Positions 25,117-34,699 of a DNA stretch of 61,575 nt are shown here, piece after piece. Below the pieces are notes generated by a model that saw only the letters and a list, made by a program, of their open reading frames with translations, was not told the DNA's origin and made no database searches. The stretch is from the NCBI RefSeq assembly GCF_016428975.1, contig NZ_JAELTT010000023.1, positions 1 to 61,575 on the forward strand, given 5' to 3'. The position numbers and the translations under genes are program-made. This stretch comes from Dyella sp. ASV21 (lineage in GTDB: Bacteria > Pseudomonadota > Gammaproteobacteria > Xanthomonadales > Rhodanobacteraceae). Each line of letters starts with the position of its first letter. Positions within the stretch are counted from its first letter, which is position 1.

Positions 25117-27969
25117 ATGACCGTTCTCAACAGGACTACGGAATCCCAGGCGCTGCGTGCCCTGATCGATGACCGTTACAGTGAGTTGGCTGCACGTTGC
25201 CGCATCATGGGCGTGCCGCTGCATGACGATGCCGGCGTGGCCGAGCGTATTCGCCGTACCCTGCTGGCCAGCGATTTCGCCTTCGATACCTGGTTTCGCC
25301 AGCCGCAATTGCTCGCCCCGCAGGGGCTGGAGCGATTGCGTTCGGGCAGCGACGCCAGTGCCCGTATCGATGGGGTGAAGCTGTCGGACGACGAGGGCGC
25401 CTGCCTCACCGAGCTACGCCGTTTCCGACACGCCGAAGCGTTGCGCCTGGTATTTCGCGACGTGAATGGGCTGGACGAGTTGCCGGAGACCTTGTCGGCC
25501 ACCAGCGTGTTGTACGAAGCATTGCTGGGGGCGGCGCTGGGGTGGTCCGAACGGGCGTTGGCGGCGCGTTACGGGCATAGCCGCAGCCATGAGGGCGAGT
25601 TGCAACGCATGGTGGTGGTCGGCTTTGGCAAGTTGGGCGGCAGCGAGCTGAATTTTTCTTCCGATATCGATCTGGTGCTGGCCTATCCGCAAGGCGGGCA
25701 AAGCGATGGCACGCGTTCGCTCGACAACAGCGAATACTTCGTGCGCCTGGCGCGGCAGCTGGTGCGCCTGCTGGCCGAGCCGACCGTCGATGGCATCTGC
25801 GCGCGCGTGGATCTGCGTTTGCGTCCGTTCGGCAACGCCGGTCGGTTGGCGCTGCCGTTCTCCGCGATGGAGCAGTACTACCAGAGCGAAGGGCGTGACT
25901 GGGAGCGCTATGCCTGGATCAAGGCACGGCCGGTGGCGGGCGATCGCAACGCCGGCAAGCAGCTGCAGGAATTGTTGCGCCCCTTCGTGTATCGCAAATA
26001 CCTTGATTACACCGCGTTTGCCGGTTTGCGCGAGATGAAAGCGCTGATCGACGCCGAAGTGGCGCGCAAGGATCTGGCCGATAACCTCAAGCTGGGGCCT
26101 GGCGGTATTCGCGAAATCGAGTTTGTGGTGCAACTGGTACAGCTGATCCGCGGCGGCCGCGAGCCGAGTCTGCGGGTACGTGGCCTGTTGCCGGCGCTGA
26201 CGGCGTGTGAAGCGCGCGGGCATATCAGTGCGGTGCGTGCCAAGGCGCTGCGCGAGGCTTATGTATGCCTGCGCCGCGTGGAGAATCGCGTGCAGATGCT
26301 GCGCGATGCGCAGACGCACGACATCCCCGAAGACGCATTGAGCCGCGAGCGCATTGCGCTTGGCTTGGGGCATGCCTCGTGGGAAGAGCTGGCCGAAGAG
26401 CTGGCGCATCATCGCGCCCATGTCAGCGAGGAATTCGCGGAGGTGTTGGTGCCGCAAGGTGGGCGTACCGCCAGTCCGCCGGTGGCCGATGTGGCGCTGT
26501 GGCAGCGTGCCTGCGCGGAAAGCCTGGATGCGGCGCAGATGGAGGCTTCTGGGTTTACCCCGGGCGGTGACGTGGCCGAAACCCTGCAAAAGCTGTCGCA
26601 GGCTGCGGGTGTGCGCGCCATGTCGCAGCGCACGCGCGAGCAGCTCGATCGCCTGATGCCCCAATTGCTGGCGGTGGCGCGCAACAGCGCGGCGCCGGTG
26701 CCGTGTCTGCTGCGCTTGTGTCGATTGGTGCAGGCGGTGGCGCGGCGTTCGTCCTATCTCGCGCTGCTGGAGGAGCAGCCGGCGGCGCGCTTGCGACTGG
26801 CGCGGCTGTTTGCCGAAAGTGCCTTCCTGGCCGAGCGAGTGATTGCGCAACCGTTGCTGCTCGATGACGTGCTTGATCCGCGCATTGACCAGCTACCGCT
26901 CAAGCGCGCCGATATCAGCGAGGAAATCAGCCGCGTGCTGGCCACGCTGGACGAGCGCGAGGCCGAGGCAGAGCTGGAGCGGCTCAATGAATTCAAAGCC
27001 AGTGTGGCGTTTCGCCTGGGCCTGGCCTTCAGCGATGGGCGTGCCGATGCCGTGGCCACGGCGCGCCGCTTGGCGGTGCTGGCCGAGTCGATCGTACTGG
27101 CGGTTACCGCGCTGGCCGAGCGCGAGCTGGCGGCGCAGCACGGTCGCCTGCCGGGCGAAGGCAGCGGGCTGGCGGTGCTTGGCTACGGCAGCCTGGGTGG
27201 CGAGGAGTTGGGTTTTGCCTCGGACCTGGACCTGGTGTTCGTCTACGACGGCCGCCGTGCCCATGCGATGAGTGATGGTGCGCGCCCGCTGGAAGGCTCG
27301 CGCTGGTACCAGCGGCTGGTGCAGCGCGCAATGAACTGGCTCACCGTGCTTACCCGCGCGGGCCGCTTGTACGAAGTGGATACGCGATTGCGACCGGATG
27401 GCTCCAAGGGCCTGCTGGTGAGCAGCCTGGATTCGTTCACCGAGTATCAGAAGAGTCGTGCCTGGACCTGGGAGCATCAGGCGTTGCTGCGGGCGCGCCC
27501 GATTGCTGGCGATGCCGCGCTCAATGCCGAGCTGGCGGCGGTGCGCCGCGAGGTGTTGGCGGTGCCGCGCGATCGCGATGCCGTGCTCGCCGAAGTGAGC
27601 ACCATGCGCCAGCGCTGGCGCGCCGAACGCGATCGCTCGGATGCCAACCAGTTCGATCTCAAGCAGGGACTGGGCGGCTTGCTGGATATCGAGTTCGCCT
27701 TGCAGGGCCTGGTGCTGGCCAACGCGAGCGCGGCGCCTGCGTTGCTTACCATCACCGCTAATGCCGGCTTGATCGAGGCGTGTCGCAATGCCGGCTTGCT
27801 CGACGGGCGGCAGGCGGGCCTGTTTGCCGAAGCGCATGCCGAGCTGTTGCACCGCGCGCTTGCCTGCACGCTGGATCTGCGTTCGCGCATCGCACCACGC
27901 GATGGCGAGCTGGATCGGTTATCCAGCAACGTGCAAGCGGTGACGGCTGAACTGGGTTTTCGCTTCTAG
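25117..27969 (+). CDS. glnE: bifunctional glutamine synthetase adenylyltransferase/adenylyl-removing enzyme
   Basis: 950 residues, matching the usual GlnE length (about 946 in E. coli). It has two nucleotidyltransferase domains: N-terminal deadenylylase GFGKLGGSELNFSSDIDLVL (metal Asp183 and Asp185) and C-terminal adenylylase GYGSLGGEELGFASDLDLVF (Asp703 and Asp705), each followed by GlnD-UR/PII-type helical regions. It adjusts glutamine synthetase activity to nitrogen status, with PII. ATG 25117 begins the family homology. The stop codon overlaps the convergent ELM1-like gene by four bases. Confidence 0.97.
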   Translation: MTVLNRTTESQALRALIDDRYSELAARCRIMGVPLHDDAGVAERIRRTLLASDFAFDTWFRQPQLLAPQGLERLRSGSDASARIDGVKLSDDEGACLTELRRFRHAEALRLVFRDVNGLDELPETLSATSVLYEALLGAALGWSERALAARYGHSRSHEGELQRMVVVGFGKLGGSELNFSSDIDLVLAYPQGGQSDGTRSLDNSEYFVRLARQLVRLLAEPTVDGICARVDLRLRPFGNAGRLALPFSAMEQYYQSEGRDWERYAWIKARPVAGDRNAGKQLQELLRPFVYRKYLDYTAFAGLREMKALIDAEVARKDLADNLKLGPGGIREIEFVVQLVQLIRGGREPSLRVRGLLPALTACEARGHISAVRAKALREAYVCLRRVENRVQMLRDAQTHDIPEDALSRERIALGLGHASWEELAEELAHHRAHVSEEFAEVLVPQGGRTASPPVADVALWQRACAESLDAAQMEASGFTPGGDVAETLQKLSQAAGVRAMSQRTREQLDRLMPQLLAVARNSAAPVPCLLRLCRLVQAVARRSSYLALLEEQPAARLRLARLFAESAFLAERVIAQPLLLDDVLDPRIDQLPLKRADISEEISRVLATLDEREAEAELERLNEFKASVAFRLGLAFSDGRADAVATARRLAVLAESIVLAVTALAERELAAQHGRLPGEGSGLAVLGYGSLGGEELGFASDLDLVFVYDGRRAHAMSDGARPLEGSRWYQRLVQRAMNWLTVLTRAGRLYEVDTRLRPDGSKGLLVSSLDSFTEYQKSRAWTWEHQALLRARPIAGDAALNAELAAVRREVLAVPRDRDAVLAEVSTMRQRWRAERDRSDANQFDLKQGLGGLLDIEFALQGLVLANASAAPALLTITANAGLIEACRNAGLLDGRQAGLFAEAHAELLHRALACTLDLRSRIAPRDGELDRLSSNVQAVTAELGFRF

Positions 27970-28943
27970 TAGTCGGTGGCCTGTCGCGCCATCAGGCGCT
28001 CGCGCACCATGGCGGCGATGGCGCTGGTTTCGCGTAGCGGGCGAGTGGGCGGGGCATCGTGGTCGATGGCGTGCAGCCAGCCGCCCTCGCGCAGGGCGAG
28101 GTGGAAGCGCTCGAGCTTCGTCGGCAGCGTGCCGAGCACGAAGGTGTGCACCGGGCAGCCCACCGCGCAGGCTTCGGACAACATGTTGACCGAGTCGGGC
28201 GTTACCACCAGGCGATCGGCCCAGCCGAGTACCCCAGCGTACGGGTTGCCGCCATCGTCGCGCCCACTCCAGACCAGGCCGGGGATGCCGATCAGGCGCT
28301 GGCGCATCGCCTCGACCAGCGGTCGCGGGGTGCGCCGCGAGGCCAGCACCAGCAGGCTGCCGCCCTCCCGATGATGCCGGGCCAGCAGGTGCGAGGTGAG
28401 CTGGTCGATATACGCCTCGTCAAAGCGGACGCCTTTGCGCGGGCCGCCGAGCAGCACACCGACGCGTGGGCTTGGCAGCTCGCCGAGCCCGGGGTCGGCA
28501 TCGCGTCCATCGCGTAGCCAGGCGTCGTCCACTGGATTGAGCGAACCCAGCGGCTGCCATACGTGACGGCCGCTCAGGCGGTCATGCTGCGGGGCGATCA
28601 CCAGATCCCAGAGGCCCGGGCGGATACGCGGATCGAGGATCTGTACGGTATAGCTGCGTCCCTGACTGAGCGCGCGCAGCATGCGGGTGTAAAGCGCGGC
28701 CTGCCGCCCACAGCCGATGGCGATGACCGGCCAGGGTGGCGCGAACTGGCTTGCTTGCGAGGGGGGCAGTGCCAGTCGGGCGCCCAGGGTCAGGCGCGGC
28801 GCCAGCCAGGACCAGGGCGCACGTGGCTCCAACTGCAGGTGGTGTACGGGCAGGCCCAGCATTTCGGCCAGGGCCAGGGCCTGGCGCTGGTTGCCGGCGG
28901 CGTCGTCGGTGATCACCCAGCAATCCCCATGGAGCTTCAGCAT
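27966..28943 (-). CDS. ELM1/DUF1022-like mitochondrial-fission-family protein
   Basis: A 325-residue protein of the ELM1 family, which is found in alphaproteobacteria, Xanthomonadales and plants. Visible family motifs: [23 protein letters not shown] at the start, [63 protein letters not shown], and [22 protein letters not shown]. The fold resembles GT-B glycosyltransferases and the bacterial role is unknown; an envelope role is suspected. No signal peptide. It overlaps the end of glnE convergently (four bases). Confidence 0.88.
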   Translation of the reverse strand: MLKLHGDCWVITDDAAGNQRQALALAEMLGLPVHHLQLEPRAPWSWLAPRLTLGARLALPPSQASQFAPPWPVIAIGCGRQAALYTRMLRALSQGRSYTVQILDPRIRPGLWDLVIAPQHDRLSGRHVWQPLGSLNPVDDAWLRDGRDADPGLGELPSPRVGVLLGGPRKGVRFDEAYIDQLTSHLLARHHREGGSLLVLASRRTPRPLVEAMRQRLIGIPGLVWSGRDDGGNPYAGVLGWADRLVVTPDSVNMLSEACAVGCPVHTFVLGTLPTKLERFHLALREGGWLHAIDHDAPPTRPLRETSAIAAMVRERLMARQATDY

Positions 28944-29078
28944 GCAGGCGGCCCCGGGGGCATTGTTTCTCCAGACAGTACAGTTTGTTTCATTCGCCTG
29001 GGTCCAGTTTGCCTTCGCCCGCGCTTACACTGGGCATCCGTTGCGCCGCTGCCGGCGCGTCATGCCAAAAGGATACCC

Positions 29079-29672
29079 ATGAGCGAGATGCTTTCCGAGG
29101 TCGCCCTCGATCAACTGTTCCGCACCGCGCGTACGTTCAATGCGTGGCTGCCGAAAGAGGTGAGCGATGCTCAATTGCATCAGCTCTACGATCTGGTCAA
29201 GTTTGGGCCGACCAGTGCCAACTCCTCGCCGATGCGCCTGGTGTTCGTGAAGTCCAAGGAGGCCAAGGAGATGCTGGCGCCCTTCCTTTCCGAGGGCAAT
29301 CGCGCCAAGACCCTGGCCGCGCCGGTCACCGCCATCGTGGCCACCGACTATGCCTTCTACGAGAAGCTGCCGCAGTTGTTTCCGCATGCGGACGCGCGTA
29401 GCTGGTTCGTGGGCAATCAGCCGATGATCGACATCACGGCCTTCCGCAACAGCTCCTTGCAGGGTGCCTACGTAATCATGGCGGCCCGTGCGCTTGGCCT
29501 GGATTGCGGCCCGATGTCCGGCTTCGATGTGGCCGGCGTGGATGCGACCTTCTTCGCCGGCACCACGTTCAAGGCCAACTTCCTGATCAATCTCGGTTAC
29601 GGCGATGCCAGCCGCGACCTGTTCCCGCGTAGTCCCCGTCTTTCGTTCGACGAAGCCTGCCGGATCGCCTGA
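29079..29672 (+). CDS. RutE/HadB-type NADH-dependent nitroreductase (malonic semialdehyde reductase family)
   Basis: A 197-residue FMN-dependent nitroreductase-fold protein, the same length as RutE. Motifs: [12 protein letters not shown] at the N-terminus (FMN-phosphate binding Arg), [46 protein letters not shown] and LGYGDA. RutE reduces malonic semialdehyde or 3-hydroxypropionate-related aldehydes in pyrimidine catabolism; without other rut genes here the assignment to that pathway is only by family. ATG 29079 has an AAGGAT ribosome site; the longer frame upstream is not family-like. Confidence 0.88.
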   Translation: MSEMLSEVALDQLFRTARTFNAWLPKEVSDAQLHQLYDLVKFGPTSANSSPMRLVFVKSKEAKEMLAPFLSEGNRAKTLAAPVTAIVATDYAFYEKLPQLFPHADARSWFVGNQPMIDITAFRNSSLQGAYVIMAARALGLDCGPMSGFDVAGVDATFFAGTTFKANFLINLGYGDASRDLFPRSPRLSFDEACRIA

Positions 29673-29729
29673 GTACCCCGTACTCGCCAGCGATTCGCGT
29701 AGACCCACCCCACCCAGGAGATTTCATCC

Positions 29730-30317
29730 ATGCGTGCTCTTCGTTATCTCGTTCTTGCCGGCCTGCTCGGCGCCGCTGTCACCGCTCAGGCGGCTCCCGT
29801 CACCTACAAGATGGATGCCGGCCACACCAACGTGTTGTTCAGCTGGAACCACTTCGGCTTCTCCAATCCCACCGCCAACCTCGGCCTGGGCGACGGCACC
29901 ATCGTGTTCGACGACAAGGACGCCGCCAAGTCGTCCGTGCAGGTGACCCTGCCGCTGGACAAGCTGGACACCCATCTGGAGGCGCTCGATGAGCACCTGA
30001 AGAAGCCGGACTTCTTCGATGCCGCCAAGTACCCGACCATTACCTTCAAGAGCACCAAGGTGGAGGCCGTCGGCGGCAACAAGTACAAGGTCACGGGCGA
30101 CCTGACCGTGCACGGCGTGACCAAGCCGGTGACGCTGGACGCCACGCTCAACAAGAGCGGCGAGCATCCGATGATGAAGGTGCAGACGGTGGGTTTCGAT
30201 GCCGTCGCCACCCTTAAGCGCTCGGACTTTGGCGTGGGCGCTTATGTGCCGAATGTGAGCGATGAGATCCAGGTGCGCATCACCACCGAAGCCTCGGTGC
30301 CGAAGGCCGCCAAGTAA
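29730..30317 (+). CDS. YceI-family periplasmic lipid-binding protein
   Basis: A 195-residue protein with signal peptide (MRALRYLVLAGLLGAAVTAQA|AP) and an AGGAGA ribosome site. The lipocalin-like YceI domain fills the rest: YKMDAGHTNVLFSWNHFGFS, LPLDKLDTHLEALDEHLKKPDFFDAAKYPTITFKST, GDLTVHGVTKPVTLDATLN, and FDAVATLKRSDFGVGAYVPNVSDEIQVRI. Family members bind polyisoprenoid-like lipids in the periplasm. It lies 57 bases after the nitroreductase gene and may be transcribed with it. Confidence 0.95.
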   Translation: MRALRYLVLAGLLGAAVTAQAAPVTYKMDAGHTNVLFSWNHFGFSNPTANLGLGDGTIVFDDKDAAKSSVQVTLPLDKLDTHLEALDEHLKKPDFFDAAKYPTITFKSTKVEAVGGNKYKVTGDLTVHGVTKPVTLDATLNKSGEHPMMKVQTVGFDAVATLKRSDFGVGAYVPNVSDEIQVRITTEASVPKAAK

Positions 30318-30336
30318 GTTCGCGCCTTGCGCAAAG

Positions 30337-30371
30337 CAAAAAGCCCGCGCCTGACCGGCGCGGGCTTTTTG
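30337..30371. terminator. bidirectional rho-independent terminator
   Basis: Perfect stem AAGCCCGCGCC (30341-30351) with GGCGCGGGCTT (30357-30367), 5-base loop, flanked by A4 and T5. It separates convergent yceI and Yip1-type genes and can serve both. Confidence 0.9.
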
Positions 30372-30391
30372 TTGGGTGAAACGTGGGGCGG

Positions 30392-31645
30392 TTAGTTGCT
30401 CACGCCCGCGTCCTTGAGCGATTCGAGCTTGCTCAGGTCCATATCACCCACGGCTTGCTTGAGCTGGTCGATGCTGGCGGCGTTGCCGCTGGCCTTGACG
30501 CTGAAGCGCTGGGCGACGATCACACCGTACTCACCGTTGTTGCTCTGGGTATCCCAGGCTTCGTGGATCAGCCGACCCTGGCTGGTATAGGACTTCTCGT
30601 AGCCATGATCGGTCTGTTGCTCGGTATCGGGCGACACCGTGCCAGCCAGGGCCATCATGCCCCGCATGCCGCCGGTATCGGTGACTTCCACCTGGATCGT
30701 GTGGCCCTGGCCGTCGCTGTAATCGGCATGCGCGGTGGTCACTTCCAAGCCCACCGTGCCGCTGTGCTCGGCGGACATGTTCTGCCGCTTCAAGCCAGCC
30801 AGCGTATCGGGCAGGAAATCCTTGATGGTGCTGGCCGACAGCGATTGCACATGGCCGCCGGCGCCCATCATCTTGCCCATCGCCACCTGCTGCGCGGCGG
30901 TGTCGCCAGTCTTCCGGGCCTGCTCCAGGTCCTTGCTGGCTTGTTGTGCCTGCTGGCCCATGGCGGCGAGTTTGCCCAGGGTGCTATCGGCATCCACGGC
31001 GACCTTGTTGCCGTGACCATCGTCGAGCTGCACGTTGCCCAGGGCGTTGGCGCCGGTGAGCGCGGCGGTGCCGATGACGCCGGCCACGATCAAGGCGACG
31101 ATCCAGCTCAGTACCAGGGCGATGAGCACCGTGACGGCCGTATAGCCGGCCGCCTTGTCGGAGGGGCAGCGCATGGTCTGCGGCAACCCCAGGTAGAGCA
31201 GGTAGATGCCGTAGATGGCGCCGGCCAGCGCTACCAGCCAGCCCAGCCACGGTACCAGCACGGCAATGCCGGCCACCCAGCCGGCCGTCCAGGCGTAGGC
31301 CACGGTCTTGAGCGCCTGCACCGGATCTTTCTGGCCGCCGAAAGTGGGGGCGAGCGCATTGACGATCAGCGCCAGCACATAGGTGACGGCCAGTGAAAGC
31401 AGGTAGTGCAGCAGCATGCCGGCGATGCCCGCGCCGATCGGCGTGTGCAGGTGCACCCCGAAGCCGCCATAGCCAATCAGGCTGCTCTTGATGAACTGGG
31501 CGATTACCGGCAGCGCGGCCACGATCAGGATGTAGTTGCGATAGAGCCCCGCCACGCTGGCGGGCTCGGCGGCAATCACGGGCCATTCGGTTTGCGGTGT
31601 GCCGAGGATGGCTTTGATGCGCTGAAGGATTTTTCCGAAGTCCAT
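30392..31645 (-). CDS. Yip1-domain inner-membrane protein with C-terminal soluble domain
   Basis: A 417-residue protein. The N-terminal half is a Yip1 domain with about five membrane segments (ILIVAALPVIAQFI, AGMLLHYLLSLAVTYVLALIVN, GWVAGIAVLVPWLGWLVALAGAIYGIYLLYLGLP, VLIALVLSWIVALIVAGVIG), including the family's conserved YLGLP. The C-terminal half (from about residue 205) is soluble: a coiled-coil-like stretch (LGKLAAMGQQAQQASKDLEQARKTG) and a beta-rich region. ATG 31645 has AAGGA 7 bases upstream; the longer frame is not family-like. Function is unknown in bacteria. Confidence 0.85.
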   Translation of the reverse strand: MDFGKILQRIKAILGTPQTEWPVIAAEPASVAGLYRNYILIVAALPVIAQFIKSSLIGYGGFGVHLHTPIGAGIAGMLLHYLLSLAVTYVLALIVNALAPTFGGQKDPVQALKTVAYAWTAGWVAGIAVLVPWLGWLVALAGAIYGIYLLYLGLPQTMRCPSDKAAGYTAVTVLIALVLSWIVALIVAGVIGTAALTGANALGNVQLDDGHGNKVAVDADSTLGKLAAMGQQAQQASKDLEQARKTGDTAAQQVAMGKMMGAGGHVQSLSASTIKDFLPDTLAGLKRQNMSAEHSGTVGLEVTTAHADYSDGQGHTIQVEVTDTGGMRGMMALAGTVSPDTEQQTDHGYEKSYTSQGRLIHEAWDTQSNNGEYGVIVAQRFSVKASGNAASIDQLKQAVGDMDLSKLESLKDAGVSN

Positions 31646-31924
31646 GACGGTCCTTGTAGATCGGTAATCAAAGGGTAGGGCGAAGACGGAAGGCTGGTCG
31701 CTGGGACATTTGTCATCTTGCCCGCACACCCTTATAGGGCATTACGGACGTTTATGGATGACATGCCCGTAGCATGGCTCACGGCCATTCTCGATCCGCC
31801 CCGTCGGGACCGACATCCCTCGCCTGGGCTATGTCCTACGACGAAGAAACCGGCCGCCAACGCATCGCGATGGTGGGCCGGCCTGCTAACATGAGCGGCT
31901 AGGTGTCTCGATGGAGTGTTCCCC

Positions 31925-32131
31925 ATGTCGCGTTCCCCTGCGGCTGCCCCGCTGATCCCCGCAAATGCCGAAAATCGTTACGAAGTGACGCGGGCTGACC
32001 TGCCGCTGTCCTGCCCGATGCCCGGGATGGCCCTCTGGAACTCCCATCCGAAGGTCTATTTGCCGATCGTCGAGGACGGCGGTGAATCCGCATGTCCTTA
32101 TTGTGGCGCGCATTACGTGCTGCGCGACTGA
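31925..32131 (+). CDS. CHCC-type zinc-finger protein
   Basis: A 68-residue protein with the CHCC pattern: Cys in LSCPMPG, His in NSHPKVYLPI, and the CPYCGAHY pair near the C-terminus. This zf-CHCC domain is the fold of the mitochondrial complex I subunit NDUFS6 and of small bacterial proteins often beside glycosyltransferase or tlp genes. ATG 31925 is preferred over GTG 31916. The role in bacteria is not established. Confidence 0.85.
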   Translation: MSRSPAAAPLIPANAENRYEVTRADLPLSCPMPGMALWNSHPKVYLPIVEDGGESACPYCGAHYVLRD

Positions 32132-32205
32132 TTTAAACGGTCTAAGTTACAACTGAAACAATATGTGGCGCTGATGTCGGCACGATTGCTGCTTGCCTCC
32201 TTACG

Positions 32206-33357
32206 ATGAAGGCACCTTTTGAACCAATCATGTCGGCAGTCGCTACACCAGCGAAGTCACTGACCGTAGTCCAGCTCATCCCGGCGTTGCATTCGGGCGG
32301 GGCTGAGCGGTCTGCGCTGGAAATTGCGCGGGCGTTGGTCAAAGCGGGCCATCAGTCCATCGTTATCTCCGCTGGCGGCCGCATGGTGCCCCAGCTGGAG
32401 GCCGAGGGCAGCCGGCACATTACTCTCGACATTGGCCGCAAATCCCTGGGCACGCTGATGAATGTGGGTGCCTTGCGGCGTCTGCTGCGCGAGCTCAAGC
32501 CCGATATCGTGCACGCCCGCTCGCGCCTGCCGGCCTGGCTGGGCTGGTGGGCGCTCAAGGGCGTCAAGCCGGCCCCCCATTTCGTGACCACCGTGCACGG
32601 GCTCAACTCGCCCGGCCGCTACAGCGCCATCCTGCTGCGTGGCGAGCGGGTGATCGCGGTGTCGCAGACCCTTCGTGACTTCATGCTCAGCCACTATCCG
32701 TGGCTGGAGCCCTCGCGTGTGCGGGTAATTCCGCGCGGCATCGACCCGGACGCCTTTCCCTATGGGCATCGGCCGGACGACAGCTGGCGCAAGGGCTTCT
32801 TCGCCGAATTCCCCAGCCTGGCTGGCGCACCGTTGCTGACCCTGCCGGGTCGCGGCACGCGCTTGAAGGGGCATCACGATGCGGTGGAGCTGGTCGCCGA
32901 GCTCAAGCGTCGCGGCATCGACGTGCGCCTGCTGCTGTTGGGCGTGGTTGAGCCAGGCCGCGAGGCGTATGTGCAGGAGCTGCGTGAGCTGATCCGTGCG
33001 CGTGGTCTGGAATCACAGGTGGTGCTGGCGCCGCCGCGCAACGATGTGCGCGATATCTACGCCATTTCCTCGCTGATACTGCAGCTGTCGAACAAGCCTG
33101 AATCCTTCGGCCGCACGGTGATCGAAGCGCTTTCGCTGTGTCGCCCGGTGCTGGGTTACGCCCACGGTGGCGTCGGGGAGCTGCTGGCCGAGTTGTACCC
33201 GGCCGGTCGCGTACCGCCGGCAGACCGCGAACGCCTGGTGGAGCGCGCCGCCGAATTGCTGCGCGTGGCGCCCCCCATCCCGATGCTGCAGAGCTACCGC
33301 CTGAGCGACATGCAGCAGGCCACGCTGGCCCTCTACGACGAAATTGCCGCTGTCTGA
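32206..33357 (+). CDS. glycosyltransferase family 4
   Basis: About 383 residues of GT-B fold. N-terminal acceptor half: VVQLIPALHSGGAERSALEIARALVKAGH and VVTTVHGLNSPG-like VTTVHGL. C-terminal donor half: VRVIPRGIDPDAF, a GRGTRLKGHHDAVELVAELK segment, and the nucleotide-sugar signature ESFGRTVIEALSLCRPVLGYAHGGVGELL. It starts a three-gene run with an O-antigen-ligase-like and a GT2 gene and so probably builds lipopolysaccharide core or O-chain. Start 32206 or 32230 both lack a strong ribosome site. Confidence 0.9.
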   Translation: MKAPFEPIMSAVATPAKSLTVVQLIPALHSGGAERSALEIARALVKAGHQSIVISAGGRMVPQLEAEGSRHITLDIGRKSLGTLMNVGALRRLLRELKPDIVHARSRLPAWLGWWALKGVKPAPHFVTTVHGLNSPGRYSAILLRGERVIAVSQTLRDFMLSHYPWLEPSRVRVIPRGIDPDAFPYGHRPDDSWRKGFFAEFPSLAGAPLLTLPGRGTRLKGHHDAVELVAELKRRGIDVRLLLLGVVEPGREAYVQELRELIRARGLESQVVLAPPRNDVRDIYAISSLILQLSNKPESFGRTVIEALSLCRPVLGYAHGGVGELLAELYPAGRVPPADRERLVERAAELLRVAPPIPMLQSYRLSDMQQATLALYDEIAAV

Positions 33358-33427
33358 GCGCGGCCAGGCGGCCGGTAACATCGGCGTCTCACCTACAATG
33401 CCCGGGCCTCGATCAAGCGATGTCCGC

Positions 33428-34699
33428 ATGAGTTCATTCGTTTCCCACCTGAAGGCGGCCCTCCGCTCGCCGCTGCTGCCGTTCTGGCTGGTCATCGCCT
33501 TGCTGCCCGTGGGCCGCAGCTCGGAACTGGGCACGTTCCTCTGCCTGCTTGGCGTGGTGATGTTGTTCGTGCGCCAGCCCGGCGCCTTGCGCGAGCATGC
33601 AGGGGCGCAGCTGCTGCTGTGGCTGCTGGGCGCCTATATCGGCGCAGCGTTGCTGTCCGCGGTGGATTCGCTGGCGCCGGGCAAGAGTTGGTCGACGGTG
33701 GTCTCGCTGCTGCGCTACGTACCGCTGGGCCTGTACGCCTGTTTTGCCATTCGGCGCGAAGAGAAACTCAACGCGCTCTATATGGCGGTTGCCGTGGTGG
33801 TGGCGTTCTGGGCCCTGGATGCCTGGGTGCAGGCGTTGACCGGGTGGAGCCTGGGCGGCCGCGCGGAGGCCGAGCGCATCTCGGGCATTTTCGGCGCGAC
33901 CAATCTGAAGCTCGGGCCGACGCTGTCAGTGCTGTCACCCTTCGTATTGTGGTCGGCGCATCGCCGTTGGGGCCTCAAGGGTTTGCTGCTCGCCTTCCTG
34001 TTGCTGCTGGGGCCGGTGCTGCTTTCCGGCTCGCGCGCCTCCTGGCTGTGTTACGCCTTGGTCGCGCTGGGCTTTGCCTGGCATGTGGCGCGCTCGCCGT
34101 TGCGCTTCCTTGGCGCGGCGGCGCTGGGCGCGGTGCTGCTGGTGGCGGCCGGCGGCGTCGCCTGGAAAACCTCCGAGCGCTTTCAGATGCGCATGGAGCG
34201 CACGCTGGAAGCGCTGCAAGGGTCCGCTCAATCGCTCGATAGCGCGACCAGCGGGCGCCTGGATATCTGGCGCACCAGCGTGGCGATGTTCGAAGGCCAT
34301 CCGATCAATGGCGTAGGCGTGCGCGCTTACCGCAATGCCTATCCCAGTTATGCGCCGGCCAACGATCATTTCGTGGTGTCGGGCGAAGCATGTGGCGTGG
34401 GCGAGGGCGCTTGCCACGCGCATCAGTGGGTGCTGGAAGTGCTGACCGAGACCGGCACGTTGGGCTTGTTGTGCTGGTTGTCGGCCATTGTGCTGGCGGT
34501 GCGCGCGTGGCGACGTGCGGGGGCGGCGGCGCGTGCGCGTGCGTTCCCGGCCACCCTGGCGCTGGGTGTGATGTTGTTTCCGCTCAACACCCATTTGGCC
34601 TTCTATTCGGCGTGGTGGGGCCTGTTGTTTGCCTGGTTGCTGGGGCTGTGGTGTGCGGCGCTGCACGTGTATCCGGCGGCCCACGGGGAGGCGGCATGA
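33428..34699 (+). CDS. O-antigen ligase (WaaL/Wzy_C) family membrane protein
   Basis: About 423 residues with roughly 11 membrane helices (for example LPFWLVIALLPVG, LLLWLLGAYIGAALL, AVAVVVAFWALDAWV, GLLLAFLLLLGPVLL, ALGAVLLVAAGGVAW). The large periplasmic loop between about residues 255 and 335 holds the family signature HPINGVGVRAYRNAYPSY and GACHAHQWVLEVLTETGTLGLL with a candidate catalytic His. WaaL-type enzymes join O-polysaccharide to lipid A-core. The stop overlaps the next gene's ATG, indicating one operon. Confidence 0.88.
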   Translation: MSSFVSHLKAALRSPLLPFWLVIALLPVGRSSELGTFLCLLGVVMLFVRQPGALREHAGAQLLLWLLGAYIGAALLSAVDSLAPGKSWSTVVSLLRYVPLGLYACFAIRREEKLNALYMAVAVVVAFWALDAWVQALTGWSLGGRAEAERISGIFGATNLKLGPTLSVLSPFVLWSAHRRWGLKGLLLAFLLLLGPVLLSGSRASWLCYALVALGFAWHVARSPLRFLGAAALGAVLLVAAGGVAWKTSERFQMRMERTLEALQGSAQSLDSATSGRLDIWRTSVAMFEGHPINGVGVRAYRNAYPSYAPANDHFVVSGEACGVGEGACHAHQWVLEVLTETGTLGLLCWLSAIVLAVRAWRRAGAAARARAFPATLALGVMLFPLNTHLAFYSAWWGLLFAWLLGLWCAALHVYPAAHGEAA